The notes beneath the pieces are model-generated. The model saw nothing but the letters and a program-made list of their open reading frames with translations. It had not been told where the DNA came from and did no database searches. From an uncultured Lachnospiraceae bacterium (lineage in GTDB: Bacteria; Bacillota; Clostridia; Lachnospirales; Lachnospiraceae), in assembly GCA_910578405.1 (NCBI GenBank), contig CAJTQO010000052.1:1-24089 (forward strand): a DNA stretch of 24,089 nucleotides, given 5' to 3'. The translations under genes and the position numbers were made by a program. How positions within the stretch are numbered: position 1 is the first letter of the stretch; each line of letters begins with the position of its first letter. Below are positions 7,958 to 15,101 of this stretch, in pieces.

Positions 7958-8908
7958 CTATGATGATGACAAATCCTTTGCCAATCCCTTTGCTGTTCCT
8001 GCCTGCCCGGACAGACTGGCCTGCACACCCTCCCGGTACTTTCCGGGCGTACTCCCCATCAACGCCTTGAACAGTTTACAAAAATAGCTGGAATTGGAAA
8101 ACCCGCACCCCAAGGCAATATCCGTCACGGAACCGTCCGTATCGGCCAACTGCTTGGCGGCGGCAAAAATCCGCTTCCTTTGCACATATTCCATAGGGCT
8201 GTAATGCAGGTATTGCCGAAAGATGCGCTGGCATTCCCTGACGCAGATGTTTGCGGCGCCTGCAATATCCGAAACAGACGCCCCTTCCCGGAAATGCCCG
8301 TCTATCCATAACAGCATATCTTTTAACCGCGCTTCCTGCGCGGACGCAACCGCCCGGGCCGCGCCTGTCCGGCTCTTTGCTTTCACATGCAGCAATATGT
8401 TGGAAAGCGCCTCCCTCACCTGAAATTCAAACCCATAGCACTCTTCCGCACATGCCTGAAACGCCCGTCTAAACTGTTCAAAATATAACCCGTCCCCATC
8501 TTCTTCCCTGAATTCCAAAAAAGGCACGCCGCTTTCCACCAACGGGCGTACATACGCCGTATCAAACACGCTTCCCGGCATTCCGCCCACTACATCGGGG
8601 CCAAACACAAAGGAGCGGAACGCACAGGAACCCGGCGCCTCCGCCGTAAAAGAATGAATCACCTCTGCATTGATAAAGCACCCTTCCCCCGCCTGCAAAG
8701 TATAGAAACAATCTCCAATGCCTATCCGCACGCTCCCTTTATGTAAAACAAATATTTCCAGCTCCTTATGCCAATGGGACGGGATATGCCCTGCAATATA
8801 CTGCCGGATATCCCCATCGTTCACTATCAGTGGAAAGAACCGGAGATCTTCTTCTAACAGTTCCTTCCCTTCCCCATCCGTAAAAACGGAAGTCCTGCTT
8901 TGTATCAT
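7958..8908 (-). CDS. AraC-family transcriptional regulator (cupin sensor plus AraC HTH)
   Basis: DNA-binding regulator of 316 aa. The N-terminal half is a cupin-type sensor, with a metal/ligand-binding style motif IPSHWHKELEIFVLHKG followed by LQAGEGCFINAEVIHSF. The C-terminal hundred residues form the two-helix-turn-helix AraC domain: SVSDIAGAANICVRECQRIF for the first HTH, then VTDIALGCGFSNSSYFCKLF and the terminal GSTPGKYRE signature. The open frame runs on to 9268, but that extension lacks homology and would overlap the divergent MATE gene. ATG 8908 is preceded by AGGA at 9-nt spacing and a good promoter, so it was chosen. By position, its likely target is the divergent MATE gene, whose efflux it would induce in response to a small ligand. 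The ligand cannot be read from the sequence. Confidence 0.9.
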   Translation of the reverse strand: MIQSRTSVFTDGEGKELLEEDLRFFPLIVNDGDIRQYIAGHIPSHWHKELEIFVLHKGSVRIGIGDCFYTLQAGEGCFINAEVIHSFTAEAPGSCAFRSFVFGPDVVGGMPGSVFDTAYVRPLVESGVPFLEFREEDGDGLYFEQFRRAFQACAEECYGFEFQVREALSNILLHVKAKSRTGAARAVASAQEARLKDMLLWIDGHFREGASVSDIAGAANICVRECQRIFRQYLHYSPMEYVQRKRIFAAAKQLADTDGSVTDIALGCGFSNSSYFCKLFKALMGSTPGKYREGVQASLSGQAGTAKGLAKDLSSS

Positions 8909-8935
8909 ACCATCACATCCTGTCGCTTTTGTTAT

Positions 8936-8964
8936 ATTATATGTCGTTTTCCCTAAAGCCGCAA
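8936..8964 (-). promoter_or_regulatory. Promoter of the AraC-family regulator gene
   Basis: Minus-strand hexamers TTGCGG (8964-8959) and perfect TATAAT (8941-8936) are separated by exactly 17 bp, with the ATG 28 bp further on and an AGGA ribosome site between. This also supports choosing the short start for the regulator. Confidence 0.65.
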
Positions 8965-9057
8965 GGCTGGATTCCATGCTAAAATACATCTCATAAAAAG
9001 CCAGACCTCGCATAAAGCCATGGCCCTTGCCACTGTGCCCCTGGAATAACCATGGAA

Positions 9058-9076
9058 CGCCGCAAACGTAACGGCG
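9058..9076. promoter_or_regulatory. Inverted repeat in the divergent araC-MATE intergenic region
   Basis: CGCCG (9058-9062) and CGGCG (9072-9076) form a 5-bp inverted repeat with a 9-bp spacer, about 60 bp upstream of the MATE gene -10 box. The 258-bp region between the two start codons holds the promoters of both divergent genes. This repeat is a candidate operator only: AraC-family sites are usually direct repeats, which lowers confidence. Confidence 0.25.
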
Positions 9077-9133
9077 CCAGCGCGCATTTAAAAATTGCGT
9101 CTTTAGGATATCGCTTTTACGCATCTGGCAAAA

Positions 9134-9139
9134 TATAAT
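9134..9139 (+). promoter_or_regulatory. -10 box of the first MATE gene
   Basis: A perfect TATAAT lies 27 bp before the start codon, followed by a strong GAGGAGG ribosome site. At 17-bp spacing the -35 position (9111-9116, TCGCTT) is poor. A good -10 with a poor -35 is what one expects from an activator-dependent promoter, in line with the divergent AraC-family gene. Confidence 0.45.
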
Positions 9140-9166
9140 CCCACAAACCCAGAGGAGGAAACACTT

Positions 9167-10555
9167 ATGGATGGAAAAGGAAAACATGTCCTGGATATGA
9201 CAAAAGGCAGTCCTGCGCGGCTTTTGCTGCGCTTTACCCTGCCCCTGTTTTTCGGCAACCTGCTTCAACAGCTATATAATCTGGCAGACACTTCCATTGC
9301 CGGGCATCTGCTTGGGGACACGGCCCTTTCCCAGATTGGCGCCACGGCCGCCCTCTACAGCCTGATTATCAATGCCGCATTTGGATTAAACAATGGGCTT
9401 GCCTTGACGGTCAGCCGCTGCTTTGGCGCCATGGATGAGAAGAAAGTGAAAGAAGCGTCCTGCTGGATGACGCTCCTTTCCGGCATATCCGCCCTCTTTC
9501 TCACCGCAGGTTTTCTCCTGATGCGCCATACGCTCCTTTCCGCCATGCAGGTGCCGGAACATATGCTGGAAGGGGCCACGGGCTATCTGACCATTATCCT
9601 GGCAGGCATCCCTCTTATGATGGCTTATAACCTGGAAGCCGGACTGCTGCAGGCAGTGGGCGACAGCTCCACGCCGCTGCTGTTTTTATTTTTCAGCAGC
9701 GTATTGAATGTGATTTTGGACTTCCTGTTTATGGGGCCTCTTGCCATGGGCGTGCGTGGAGCCGCAGCCGCCACCGTGCTGGCGCAGGGCGTCAGCGCAG
9801 CGTTTGGGATGGCCTACATCGTGCGAAATTACCCGCTGCTTCGTTTTGGCGCAGCGCAGCTTTCTGTAAAACGGGATTTTGTGTTTCAAATGTATTGGGC
9901 CGGATTAAGTATGGCGCTGATGGGAACGGTTTATAATATAGGCAGCGTCATTTTGCAAAGCAGCATCAATGCCTTGGGAACCGTCTATATTGCAGCGCAG
10001 ATTGGCGGCAGGCGTCTGGCGGAATTGTTTTACACTCCCGGCCTTGTCCTTGGCACAAGCGTCGCCACCTATTCCAGCCAGAATTTCGGCGCAGGGTACG
10101 GGGCCAGGATTAAAAAAGGAATATGGACTGCTCTGCTTTTGTATGCCGTCTGGTGGGGCATTGCCCTGCTTTTCCTCTTCTTACTTGCCCCACAGGCCGT
10201 GCAGTTGATTACAGGCAGCCATAACCCACAGGTGGTTTCCAATGCCGTCCTCTATCTGAAAGCAGGCATCACTATGATTCCCCCAATGGCGGCTCTCGTT
10301 ATCCTGCGTAACGCCCTGCAGGGAATGCAGCATTCCATATCGCCGCTTATATGCAGCACGTTAGAACTGGCCGGAAAGGTAATATTTGCCTTTTTCCTTG
10401 TCCCTGTCTGGGGCTATCCCGCCGTATGCATCTGTGAGCCTGTGACATGGGTGATTTGTTTCGTTTTTATCTTAGGCGCATGTATGATGCATAAAGCGGA
10501 GTTTACGGACGAGACAGCCGCCTGCCTTCCCACAAAAACCAATATGGCTTCATAG
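9167..10555 (+). CDS. MATE family efflux transporter (first of three)
   Basis: Twelve-helix membrane antiporter of the multidrug and toxic compound extrusion family, exporting organic cations or drugs in exchange for Na+ or H+. The 462-aa length is standard. The N-terminal segment TKGSPARLLLRFTLPLFFGN followed by LLQQLYNLADTSIAGHLLG is the typical first helix and the ADT.IAG motif. The inverted second half begins near residue 235, with the matching FGAGYGARIKKG motif near 305. The start has GAGGAGG 8 nt upstream. It is transcribed away from the AraC-family gene and is followed at 57 bp by a HAD phosphatase gene on the same strand, probably one transcription unit. Substrate unknown; membership of the family is clear. 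Confidence 0.93.
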   Translation: MDGKGKHVLDMTKGSPARLLLRFTLPLFFGNLLQQLYNLADTSIAGHLLGDTALSQIGATAALYSLIINAAFGLNNGLALTVSRCFGAMDEKKVKEASCWMTLLSGISALFLTAGFLLMRHTLLSAMQVPEHMLEGATGYLTIILAGIPLMMAYNLEAGLLQAVGDSSTPLLFLFFSSVLNVILDFLFMGPLAMGVRGAAAATVLAQGVSAAFGMAYIVRNYPLLRFGAAQLSVKRDFVFQMYWAGLSMALMGTVYNIGSVILQSSINALGTVYIAAQIGGRRLAELFYTPGLVLGTSVATYSSQNFGAGYGARIKKGIWTALLLYAVWWGIALLFLFLLAPQAVQLITGSHNPQVVSNAVLYLKAGITMIPPMAALVILRNALQGMQHSISPLICSTLELAGKVIFAFFLVPVWGYPAVCICEPVTWVICFVFILGACMMHKAEFTDETAACLPTKTNMAS

Positions 10556-10612
10556 CCAAGGCAGGAAACAAAGGCTTATGCCGGCAACATTCGTTAAAAA
10601 GGAGTCTGTATT

Positions 10613-11263
10613 ATGAAAAATACTGTAATTTTTGACCTGGACGGCCTGCTCATTGACAGCGAAGCAATCAGTTACCGGCTTTTCTGCGACCTGACCGCCC
10701 AATATGGACAAAAGATTTCCCTGGAAGAATATATCCATCATTTCAGCGGGAAAAACGAAACCGTCAATATGCGGCGGATGATGGAAGTACACGGCCTTCC
10801 CATTTCCATGGAAGAAGGGCTTGCTTTTGTAAACCAAAAAGAAAAAGAATATTTTCAAGAAGGCGTTGCCTTAAAGCAAGGCGCCATGCAACTGTTGTCT
10901 TATCTTCAAAAAAAGCAATATAAAATCTTACTGGCTTCCTCCAGCACAAAGGAACGCGCCGTAAAGATTTTAACCCAAAACAACATTGCGCACTTTTTCC
11001 ACCATATGGTATTCGGCGCGGAGGTAGCGCGTGGGAAGCCTTACCCGGATATTTTCCAAAAAGCCTGCAGCGCGGCAGGGGAGCCTCCCGAACGCTGCCT
11101 TGTGCTGGAAGACAGTGAAGCGGGGATACAGGCTGCCTGCTCTGCCGGAATCGACGTAATTTGCATCCCTGACCTGAAGTCGCCCGGGGAAAAATTCCGC
11201 AAAATGACCGTTGCCCAACTCCCCTCTTTAGACGCTGTGCCGGCATGGCTGGAATTGTCCTAA
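10613..11263 (+). CDS. HAD-superfamily hydrolase, beta-phosphoglucomutase/phosphatase-like
   Basis: Cytosolic phosphotransferase/phosphatase of 216 aa. All four HAD motifs are present. Motif I is FDLDGLLIDSE (nucleophile D8 and acid/base D10). Motif II is the Ser run LLASSSTKER (residues 107-115). Motif III is Lys142 in ARGKPYPDIF. Motif IV is VLEDSEAGI (E166, D167). Between motifs I and II lies a helical type C1 cap. This pattern fits the beta-phosphoglucomutase and sugar-phosphate phosphatase group; the true substrate cannot be read. The start has AAAAGGAG 8-9 nt upstream. It follows the MATE gene closely and converges with the second recombinase gene, with only 26 bp between the stop codons and no visible terminator. 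Confidence 0.9.
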   Translation: MKNTVIFDLDGLLIDSEAISYRLFCDLTAQYGQKISLEEYIHHFSGKNETVNMRRMMEVHGLPISMEEGLAFVNQKEKEYFQEGVALKQGAMQLLSYLQKKQYKILLASSSTKERAVKILTQNNIAHFFHHMVFGAEVARGKPYPDIFQKACSAAGEPPERCLVLEDSEAGIQAACSAGIDVICIPDLKSPGEKFRKMTVAQLPSLDAVPAWLELS

Positions 11264-11289
11264 TATGGCTATCCGACGGCATTAGTGCG

Positions 11290-13053
11290 TTAATGCGTGT
11301 TAAAATCTTCGCTATCCCGGAAGCGGAACTGGAGTTCCACGCGTTTCCCTTCATGCACCCATATTTTCTCCAAAAAGGTCACTAAAAACCCCCGCGCCAA
11401 GCCTTCCCGTCCGTGCAAAACATTATGCTCCCACGAGGCCATTCCCTCCAGCCACTGCACCGCCTCCCTGGCCATGGCGCAGAAGTTTGCCGCCATGGCC
11501 TGCCTTTCCTCTATCTGTCCTTCCACCTCCCGATACCGGGCGGTATAAAGCTCCAGCATCTCCTGATGCTCCTCCTGCGTCAAAATCCCATCCGCCCTGT
11601 CCGCATCCAGCCCTTCCAAAATCCTCACACATTCCTCCAACTCTTTTTCCAATCCCCCTTGCAAACCATCGCCCCCCTTGCCTGCCTTTTCCTCCCAAAA
11701 GGTTTCCCCGGCGCCGTTCTTTCCAAACCTCCGCTCTTTGGCCTGCGGCTTTTCCTGTCCGGCCTCCCCTTCCTCCAACCGTATATAAGGCGCCAACCAT
11801 CCCACTGCGGCTTCTGCCGCCCTTTGCGCGTTCCGCTCTTCCATCCCCACTATCAACCGCCCCCTTAGCGCTTCCTGCACAAAGGAAAACAATGCCTCCT
11901 CCTTGATGCTGTGCCTGGTGCATTTTTTCTCCACATTGTATGTTTTACAAATATAGAAAACGGTCTGCTTTCCATTACGGGAAACCTTCCGGCGTATCAT
12001 CTGCCTGCCACAGTCCGGGCAGAAAAGCAGACCGCTGAAAAGATACGCCTTATCCCTGCCCGGGGATACGCGGGTGTCTTTTTCCAAAAGCCCCTGCACG
12101 GTCCCAAACTGCCCTTCCCCAATCAAAGCCAATTCCTTTTGTAAAAACCTGCTCTGCTCCCCTTGCGGCTTCACTGCCATTTTTTTAATCTTATGGTTAA
12201 TGCGCCCCCGTTTCCCCTGCACCACCATTCCTCTGCACAGAGGATTGTTCAGAATCCTCCCTACAGCCACCGGACTCCACTTTGAATATAAGTTCTTCTG
12301 AAACCCGCTCCTGTACCGTATCCCAAGGCTCCTTTTATAATCCGCCGGAGCAGGTATGCCAAGGGCATTGAGCTTTTGCGCAATCCCCCCATTGCTCATC
12401 CCCTCCGTCTTCCATCGGAAAATCCGCCGGATATTCTCCCCTGCCACCGGGTCCGCAATCAGCCGGCTGCCGTTGTTTGGATCCTTCAAAAAGCCGTACG
12501 ATACATAAGCCCCGGTATATTCCCCATTCCTGCGTTTACTCTCCAGGTGGCTTCTTATTTTCACCGAAAGGTCTGCGCTATAGGCGTCGTTGACAAAATT
12601 TTTGACCGGAAGGACGATATTTCGCTGTGTCCGTCCGGCCGTCAGGGAATCGTAATGATCCGTAACCGCAATAAAGCGCACACCCGCTGCCGGAAACACT
12701 TTCTGCAAATATCGCCCGGCTTCAATATACTCACGCCCGAACCGGGACAAATCCTTTACGATAATCAGATTTACCTTTCCCTCTTCCATCTCTTTTATCA
12801 TCTGCCGGAATGCAGGACGCAAAAAATCCGAGCCCGAATAACCATCGTCCACATATTCCTTATAGATATGGATTTCCTCCCTGCCCTTTAAAAAATCATA
12901 AATCAGCCGCTTCTGGTTTGTAATGCTGTTGCTTTCCCCTTTATAGCCCCCATTGCATATATCCCCATCTTCTTTCGAAAGACGCAGATATACCGCAGCC
13001 TCGTATTCCTCCCTTTCCTTCTCTTCCATACGCTGTAAACACCGCTTTCGCAT
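11290..13053 (-). CDS. Large serine recombinase (second)
   Basis: Site-specific recombinase of 587 aa. It has the resolvase domain with VYLRLSKEDG (Ser26 nucleophile), DDGYSGSDFLRPAF and DLSRFGREY (R104, R107). The Recombinase domain spans about 180-310. A complete zinc ribbon follows (C345, C348, C369, C378; FCPDCGRQM), then a coiled-coil region (about 385-550) and the usual ending IWVHEGKRVELQFRF. It resembles the first recombinase in architecture but has a normal ribbon and no charged repeat. The start is uncertain: neither the first ATG (13053) nor ATG 13029 has a strong ribosome site, and a GGAAGGG stretch lies about 15 nt before the first. Its stop converges with the HAD gene. It lies upstream of and divergent to the MarR regulator and may share that promoter region. 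Confidence 0.92.
   Translation of the reverse strand: MRKRCLQRMEEKEREEYEAAVYLRLSKEDGDICNGGYKGESNSITNQKRLIYDFLKGREEIHIYKEYVDDGYSGSDFLRPAFRQMIKEMEEGKVNLIIVKDLSRFGREYIEAGRYLQKVFPAAGVRFIAVTDHYDSLTAGRTQRNIVLPVKNFVNDAYSADLSVKIRSHLESKRRNGEYTGAYVSYGFLKDPNNGSRLIADPVAGENIRRIFRWKTEGMSNGGIAQKLNALGIPAPADYKRSLGIRYRSGFQKNLYSKWSPVAVGRILNNPLCRGMVVQGKRGRINHKIKKMAVKPQGEQSRFLQKELALIGEGQFGTVQGLLEKDTRVSPGRDKAYLFSGLLFCPDCGRQMIRRKVSRNGKQTVFYICKTYNVEKKCTRHSIKEEALFSFVQEALRGRLIVGMEERNAQRAAEAAVGWLAPYIRLEEGEAGQEKPQAKERRFGKNGAGETFWEEKAGKGGDGLQGGLEKELEECVRILEGLDADRADGILTQEEHQEMLELYTARYREVEGQIEERQAMAANFCAMAREAVQWLEGMASWEHNVLHGREGLARGFLVTFLEKIWVHEGKRVELQFRFRDSEDFNTH
11294..11306. repeat. Direct repeat flanking the second recombinase, left copy
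   Basis: TGCGTGTTAAAAT lies within the last codons of the recombinase, a few bases from its stop. A close copy, TGCGTGTTGAAAAT, with a one-base insertion, lies at 13101-13114 beyond the gene's 5' end. It may be a target or attachment core, or chance. Confidence 0.35.
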
Positions 13054-13058
13054 TTTTA

Positions 13059-13067
13059 CCAGTATAT
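13059..13067. repeat. Leader motif shared by the two recombinase genes (copy 2)
   Basis: The core CCAGTATAT lies 6-14 bp upstream of the second recombinase's first ATG, within TTTTTACCAGTATATTCC. It matches the copy at 7914-7922 upstream of the first recombinase. In this copy the motif occupies the place of the ribosome site, leaving no good Shine-Dalgarno sequence. Confidence 0.4.
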
Positions 13068-13100
13068 TCCCTTCCGGTTTGTCCTACCCACAACTTACCG

Positions 13101-13114
13101 TGCGTGTTGAAAAT
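13101..13114. repeat. Direct repeat flanking the second recombinase, right copy
   Basis: TGCGTGTTGAAAAT matches the left copy at 11294-11306 apart from one inserted G. It lies 48 bp outside the recombinase start and just before the MarR operator region, which is itself rich in TGCGT/GCAAT elements, so it may instead belong to that group of sites. Confidence 0.35.
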
Positions 13115-13130
13115 TGCTTTCTGGCAGATG

Positions 13131-13146
13131 TGCGTCGCAATTTGTG
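13131..13146. promoter_or_regulatory. Secondary candidate MarR site
   Basis: TGCGTCGCA (13131-13139) is an inverted repeat around a central T. The overlapping CGCAATTTGTG (13136-13146) recurs exactly at 13170-13180, within and just after the main palindrome, at a 34-bp period (about three helical turns). That spacing would place two dimers on the same face of the DNA. Confidence 0.4.
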
Positions 13147-13158
13147 AGAGATTTTTAC

Positions 13159-13187
13159 TTGCGTGCGCACGCAATTTGTGTTATGCT
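13159..13187 (+). promoter_or_regulatory. Promoter and palindromic operator of the MarR-MATE operon
   Basis: A perfect 16-bp palindrome TTGCGTGCGCACGCAA occupies 13159-13174. Its first six bases (TTGCGT) can serve as a -35 box, with TATGCT at 13182-13187 as -10 after a 17-bp spacer. A repressor bound to the palindrome would cover the -35 and half the spacer. This is the expected arrangement for an autorepressed MarR-type gene, and the regulator is encoded 65 bp further on. Confidence 0.6.
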
Positions 13188-13252
13188 AACCATGTTCCAT
13201 GGAAGAAACCTGTCCATACACGATGTCGCCGATTGAAAGGAAACGTTCACAT

Positions 13253-13702
13253 ATGAAAATATTAAAATGGCTGTCCATTGCAGACCGCTATGCAAAAGCG
13301 TACCTGGACAGCAAACTTGCGCCGCTTGGCATAAACAGCAGCCAGTATATGTATCTTTTGCGAATATGCCGCCATCCGGGAATCCTGCAGGACTCTTTGT
13401 TGGAAAGCTTCTATGTCCATCCAAGCAATATCGTCCGTATGATAACTGCCTTGGAAAAAAACGGTTTCCTTACAAGGGAAGCTTATGAGAAAGACAAACG
13501 GACATGCCGCCTGTACCCTACGCAAAAAGCATTGTCCATCGTCGGACAGATACAGGAGGCTTGTGCGGAAACGGAGGCCGCCCTGCTGGATGGAATGCCG
13601 CCTAAAGAGCAGGCATTATTGGAAACGGCCTTGTTCCATGCGGGAAAACAGATTGCCGGAAAACTAAATGTTGTACGTAAGGAGGAGGAAGTCGATGAAT
13701 GA
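13253..13702 (+). CDS. MarR-family transcriptional regulator
   Basis: Winged-helix regulator of 149 aa, the usual MarR size. The N-terminal dimerisation helices (KILKWLSIADRYAKAYLDSK) are followed by the winged HTH at about residues 28-92: INSSQYMYLLRICRHPGI, a recognition helix region VHPSNIVRMITALEKNGFL, and a wing EKDKRTCRLYPTQKA with the characteristic D-x-R. C-terminal helices complete the dimer. The frame stays open to 13199, but ATG 13253 is preceded by GAAAGGA and gives the standard N-terminus. Its last 8 bases overlap the start of the MATE gene, so the two are translationally coupled. MarR proteins generally repress their own operon and release DNA on binding a small phenolic or toxic ligand. 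The palindrome over its promoter fits such autorepression. Confidence 0.92.
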   Translation: MKILKWLSIADRYAKAYLDSKLAPLGINSSQYMYLLRICRHPGILQDSLLESFYVHPSNIVRMITALEKNGFLTREAYEKDKRTCRLYPTQKALSIVGQIQEACAETEAALLDGMPPKEQALLETALFHAGKQIAGKLNVVRKEEEVDE

Positions 13703-15053
13703 AAATCCATTAGGGCACGAAAGCATATCCAAACTGTTAAAAGGTTTTGCCATTCCAAGCATTACGGCAACCTTGGTCAATTCCCTTTATAATATTGTAG
13801 ACCAGATTTTTATCGGCCAGGGAATCGGATACCTTGGCAATGCCGCCACCAATGTATCCTACCCTCTCTCCACTATCTGCCTGGCCATCTCGCTTTTAAT
13901 CGGAATCGGCAGCGCCTCCCGGTTTTCCATCTGCCTTGGGAAAAAAGAACCGGAACGGGCCGCCCGCATCGCCGGAAATGGCATTTTCTTTATGGCTGTG
14001 GCCGGCATCCTCTATCTTATCGTCGGGGAAGCGTTTTTAACGCCCCTTCTTACGGTTTTTGGCGCAACAGGGGAAGTCCTGCCCTTTGCCCGGCAATATG
14101 CCGGAATCACTTTAATTGGGATGCCGTTCCTTATCCTTACCAACGGAATGAGCAACCTAATCCGCGCAGACGGGAAACCCAAATATTCCATGGTCTGCAT
14201 TGTGGCTGGCGCAATCCTCAATACGATTTTAGACCCTGTCTTTCTTTTCCTGTTAGATTGGGGCATAGCCGGCGCCGCCCTGGCAACCATACTGGGCCAG
14301 TTCCTTTCCTTCTTCCTTGCCATGCGTTACCTATGGCGCTTCCAGTCCATCCGGCTTACAAAGGAAAGTTTCCGGATGGATTTAAAAGACAGCCTGCAGA
14401 CCTTTTATATGGGGACAAGCAGTTCCATCAACCAGGTCGCCATTACCATCGTACAGATTGTTTTGAACAATTCCCTCACGCATTACGGCGCCCAATCTGT
14501 CTATGGGAAAGAAATCCCTCTGGCCGCCTGTGGGATTGTTATGAAAACAAATGCCATCTTGCTTTCCATTATCGTAGGGATTTCCCAAGGTGTGCAGCCA
14601 ATTATCGGGTTCAATTTCGGCGCCGGGAACTATAACCGGGTAAAACAGGCGTATTTACTGGCCATCAAATGGAATTTTGCCGTTTCCCTTGTCGGTTTTA
14701 TCCTGTTCCAGTTTTTCCCGCGCCCCATTATTTCCATGTTCGGCAGCGGCGACCCGTTATACTTTGCTTTTGCCATACAGTTTATGAGAACTTTTCTGTT
14801 TATGGCGCTTGTAAATGGAGTGCAGCTCCTTTCTTCCAACTTTTTTACCGCAGTGGGCAAAGCGATAAAGGGGCTTTTGCTTTCTCTGACCAGGCAAGTG
14901 TTTTTCCTCATCCCCCTTATCCTGCTCCTTCCCTTGCAGTTTGGCATTTGGGGCGTGCTGCTTGCCGGGCCTATTGCTGACTTTATCGCTTTCGTGGCCT
15001 CCATCCTGGCTGTACGCAGGGAATTTAAACGGCTCGATGCGCAGTCTTCCTAA
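13695..15053 (+). CDS. MATE family efflux transporter (second)
   Basis: Membrane antiporter of 452 aa from the chosen start. The N-terminal part (SISKLLKGFAIPSITATLVN, then NIVDQIFIGQGIG) is typical of the DinF/NorM-like MATE branch. The two six-helix halves are visible, with the second-half signature GFNFGAGNYNRVKQA near residue 300. A start 27 bp upstream is possible, but GGAGGAGG at 13681-13688 is 6 nt before ATG 13695, which overlaps the MarR stop region. It forms an operon with the MarR gene and is expected to be derepressed by that regulator's ligand. Downstream it converges with the secreted-protein gene; only 48 bp separate the stop codons. Confidence 0.93.
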   Translation: MNENPLGHESISKLLKGFAIPSITATLVNSLYNIVDQIFIGQGIGYLGNAATNVSYPLSTICLAISLLIGIGSASRFSICLGKKEPERAARIAGNGIFFMAVAGILYLIVGEAFLTPLLTVFGATGEVLPFARQYAGITLIGMPFLILTNGMSNLIRADGKPKYSMVCIVAGAILNTILDPVFLFLLDWGIAGAALATILGQFLSFFLAMRYLWRFQSIRLTKESFRMDLKDSLQTFYMGTSSSINQVAITIVQIVLNNSLTHYGAQSVYGKEIPLAACGIVMKTNAILLSIIVGISQGVQPIIGFNFGAGNYNRVKQAYLLAIKWNFAVSLVGFILFQFFPRPIISMFGSGDPLYFAFAIQFMRTFLFMALVNGVQLLSSNFFTAVGKAIKGLLLSLTRQVFFLIPLILLLPLQFGIWGVLLAGPIADFIAFVASILAVRREFKRLDAQSS

Positions 15054-15101
15054 ATTGGACGATGTTTTCAAAACAAAAGCCAGAAGCGCCGCCAGACAGC
15101 G

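Noticed and set aside
8909..9268. N-terminal extension of the AraC-family regulator
   Set aside because: It would overlap the divergent MATE gene and its promoter and adds no recognisable domain; the promoter and ribosome site favour ATG 8908.
11423..11923. Gly-rich frames overlapping the second recombinase
   Set aside because: They are out-of-frame shadows of a coiled-coil region rich in Glu, Lys and Gly codons.
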